From positions 1-6,681 of the forward strand of contig CAYSPM010000143.1 of the NCBI GenBank assembly GCA_964432925.1: a DNA stretch of 6,681 bases, given 5' to 3'. Positions 5,960-6,681 of this stretch are shown one piece after another. The stretch's first letter is position 1. The number at the start of each line of letters is the position of its first letter. Under the pieces are notes generated by a model. The model did not search any database. It had not been told where the DNA came from and saw only the letters and a list, made by a program, of their open reading frames with translations. A program made the translations under genes and the position numbers. The stretch is from CAYNTC01 sp964432925. GTDB taxonomy: Bacteria > Planctomycetota > Phycisphaerae > Sedimentisphaerales > Anaerobacaceae.

Positions 5960-6580
5960 TCACGATCTATACAGCTCGTGCTTTTGTATGTACTCTGCTA
6001 CAGCCGGGTGCAGCATATTCGCCACATCGAGACCGGCTGCTATTCTGTTTCGCAACTCTGTGCTACTTACGTCAATCAGGGACGTTTCTATAACGTTCCC
6101 TTGGAGCTTTGCAACCCTCTCAGAACCCCACAGAGACTCAAATCGACTAAAATCCGGCGGCGCACAACCCGCTCTATACATTGTAGAAATACTGCACTCG
6201 TCGATTAGATCAACGATCCTGTACCAGTACGGCAAATCCTCAACGCTATCAGCTCCTATGAGCCAATAGATTAAAGCGTTGCCGCCATAGTCGGTTTTGA
6301 ATCGTCGTACCGTCTCCAGGGTGTAGCTGGGCGCAGACTTATTCAGTTCATAATCGCTCACCTCGAATTTCTTCTGCCCAGCAATTGCAAGAGCTATCAT
6401 CGCCATCCTATCGCTGTCACCTGCGCGCGGGCAAACACTTTTCAGTGGCGAACGCTTAGCGGGAACGAAGATAACTTTCTCGATACTGATGTTTTCTGCT
6501 GCCTCATTCGCAACACGGGTATGACCGAGATGAATTGGGTCAAATGTGCCACCAAACAAAGCTATCTTTCGCTCCGACAT
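5960..6580 (-). CDS. nadD: Nicotinate-nucleotide adenylyltransferase NadD
   Basis: A protein of 206 residues that adenylates nicotinate mononucleotide to deamido-NAD, a late step of NAD synthesis in the cytoplasm. The nucleotidyltransferase signature GGTFDPIHLGH (10-20) carries the phosphate-binding HxGH-type motif. Further family features are FVPAKRSPLK (38-47), SYTLETVRRF (85-94), YWLIGADSVEDLPYW (105-119) and the C-terminal VSSTELRNRI (171-180), the SSTxIR motif. Length is typical. The ATG at 6580 sits directly before the first beta-strand, as usual. No Shine-Dalgarno is visible: the 20 bases upstream are AT-rich (rc ATTTACCTGTTAATTATTTT). It is unrelated to hydrogenase maturation and is a housekeeping neighbour. 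The wording of the middle region (MYRAGCAPPDFSRFE) reminds me of planctomycete NadD proteins, a weak taxonomic hint. Confidence 0.96.
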   Translation of the reverse strand: MSERKIALFGGTFDPIHLGHTRVANEAAENISIEKVIFVPAKRSPLKSVCPRAGDSDRMAMIALAIAGQKKFEVSDYELNKSAPSYTLETVRRFKTDYGGNALIYWLIGADSVEDLPYWYRIVDLIDECSISTMYRAGCAPPDFSRFESLWGSERVAKLQGNVIETSLIDVSSTELRNRIAAGLDVANMLHPAVAEYIQKHELYRS

Positions 6581-6620
6581 AAAATAATTAACAGGTAAAT
6601 TGTGTGTTGTTGGTTAAAAT

Positions 6621-6626
6621 ATTATA
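6621..6626 (-). promoter_or_regulatory. Candidate -10 box of nadD
   Basis: On the - strand the sequence reads a perfect TATAAT 40 bases upstream of the nadD ATG, in a suitable place for a transcript with a leader of about 33 bases. At a 17-base spacer the -35 position reads CGTGAG, a poor match to TTGACA, so this is only a half-supported promoter. Confidence 0.45.
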
Positions 6627-6651
6627 TCCGCGAGGTAAAATTTCTCACGTA

Positions 6652-6661
6652 AGGTTAACCT
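6652..6661. promoter_or_regulatory. 10-bp perfect palindrome upstream of nadD
   Basis: AGGTTAACCT is perfectly self-complementary and lies about 25 bases upstream of the candidate -10 box, just outside the expected -35 position. It could be a regulator site, but a single 10-bp palindrome in AT-rich DNA can also arise by chance. The rest of 6581-6681 shows nothing further. Confidence 0.25.
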
Positions 6662-6681
6662 ACTTTACGATTAAAAAGTAC

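Noticed and set aside
5988..6269. Plus-strand reading frames opposite nadD
   Set aside because: They are antisense to a complete NadD with both nucleotidyltransferase motifs and have no ribosome binding site or known domain.

Overview
This window is a [NiFe]-hydrogenase maturation (hyp) operon on the + strand, in the order hypF-hypC-hypD-hypE-hypA-hypB, followed by a convergent nadD gene on the - strand. All seven genes are recognisable from conserved motifs. hypF enters already open at base 1, so its N-terminus lies outside the window. Its last codons fall in a run of 100 N (2343-2442), a scaffold gap of nominal length, so the sequence is probably a draft or metagenome assembly. No hydrogenase structural gene is present. 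The host is a bacterium with moderate GC. The style of NadD and the abundance of short palindromic repeats are reminiscent of Planctomycetes/Phycisphaerae, but this is a weak guess.

Layout: 1-2342 hypF (partial at both ends); 2343-2442 gap; 2446-2688 hypC; 2685-2787 a hairpin repeat filling the hypC-hypD spacer; 2795-3865 hypD; 3862-4908 hypE (ATGA overlap with hypD); 4908-5252 hypA (one-base overlap with hypE); 5256-5936 hypB; 5937-5959 short convergent spacer; 5960-6580 nadD (-); 6581-6681 nadD upstream region. The products work together. HypF makes a carbamoyl-adenylate from carbamoyl phosphate and passes the carbamoyl group to the C-terminal Cys of HypE, which dehydrates it to thiocyanate. 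HypC and HypD assemble the Fe(CN)2CO unit. HypA and HypB then deliver nickel.

The unusual part is not the gene set but what is inserted in it. hypF carries two extra segments of about 29 and 37 codons relative to the family, and both coincide with repeat DNA that keeps the reading frame open. The first is a hairpin whose 34-nt arms are built from 7-bp units. The second is a double-hairpin REP-like element followed by a separate short repeat. The hypC-hypD spacer is a further hairpin with 34-nt arms, built from 8-bp units; it supplies the hypC stop codon and leaves no visible Shine-Dalgarno for hypD. hypE has a possible fourth, much shorter in-frame insert. This resembles the protein-coding palindromic elements known from Rickettsia, here in an operon for an enzyme maturation machine.
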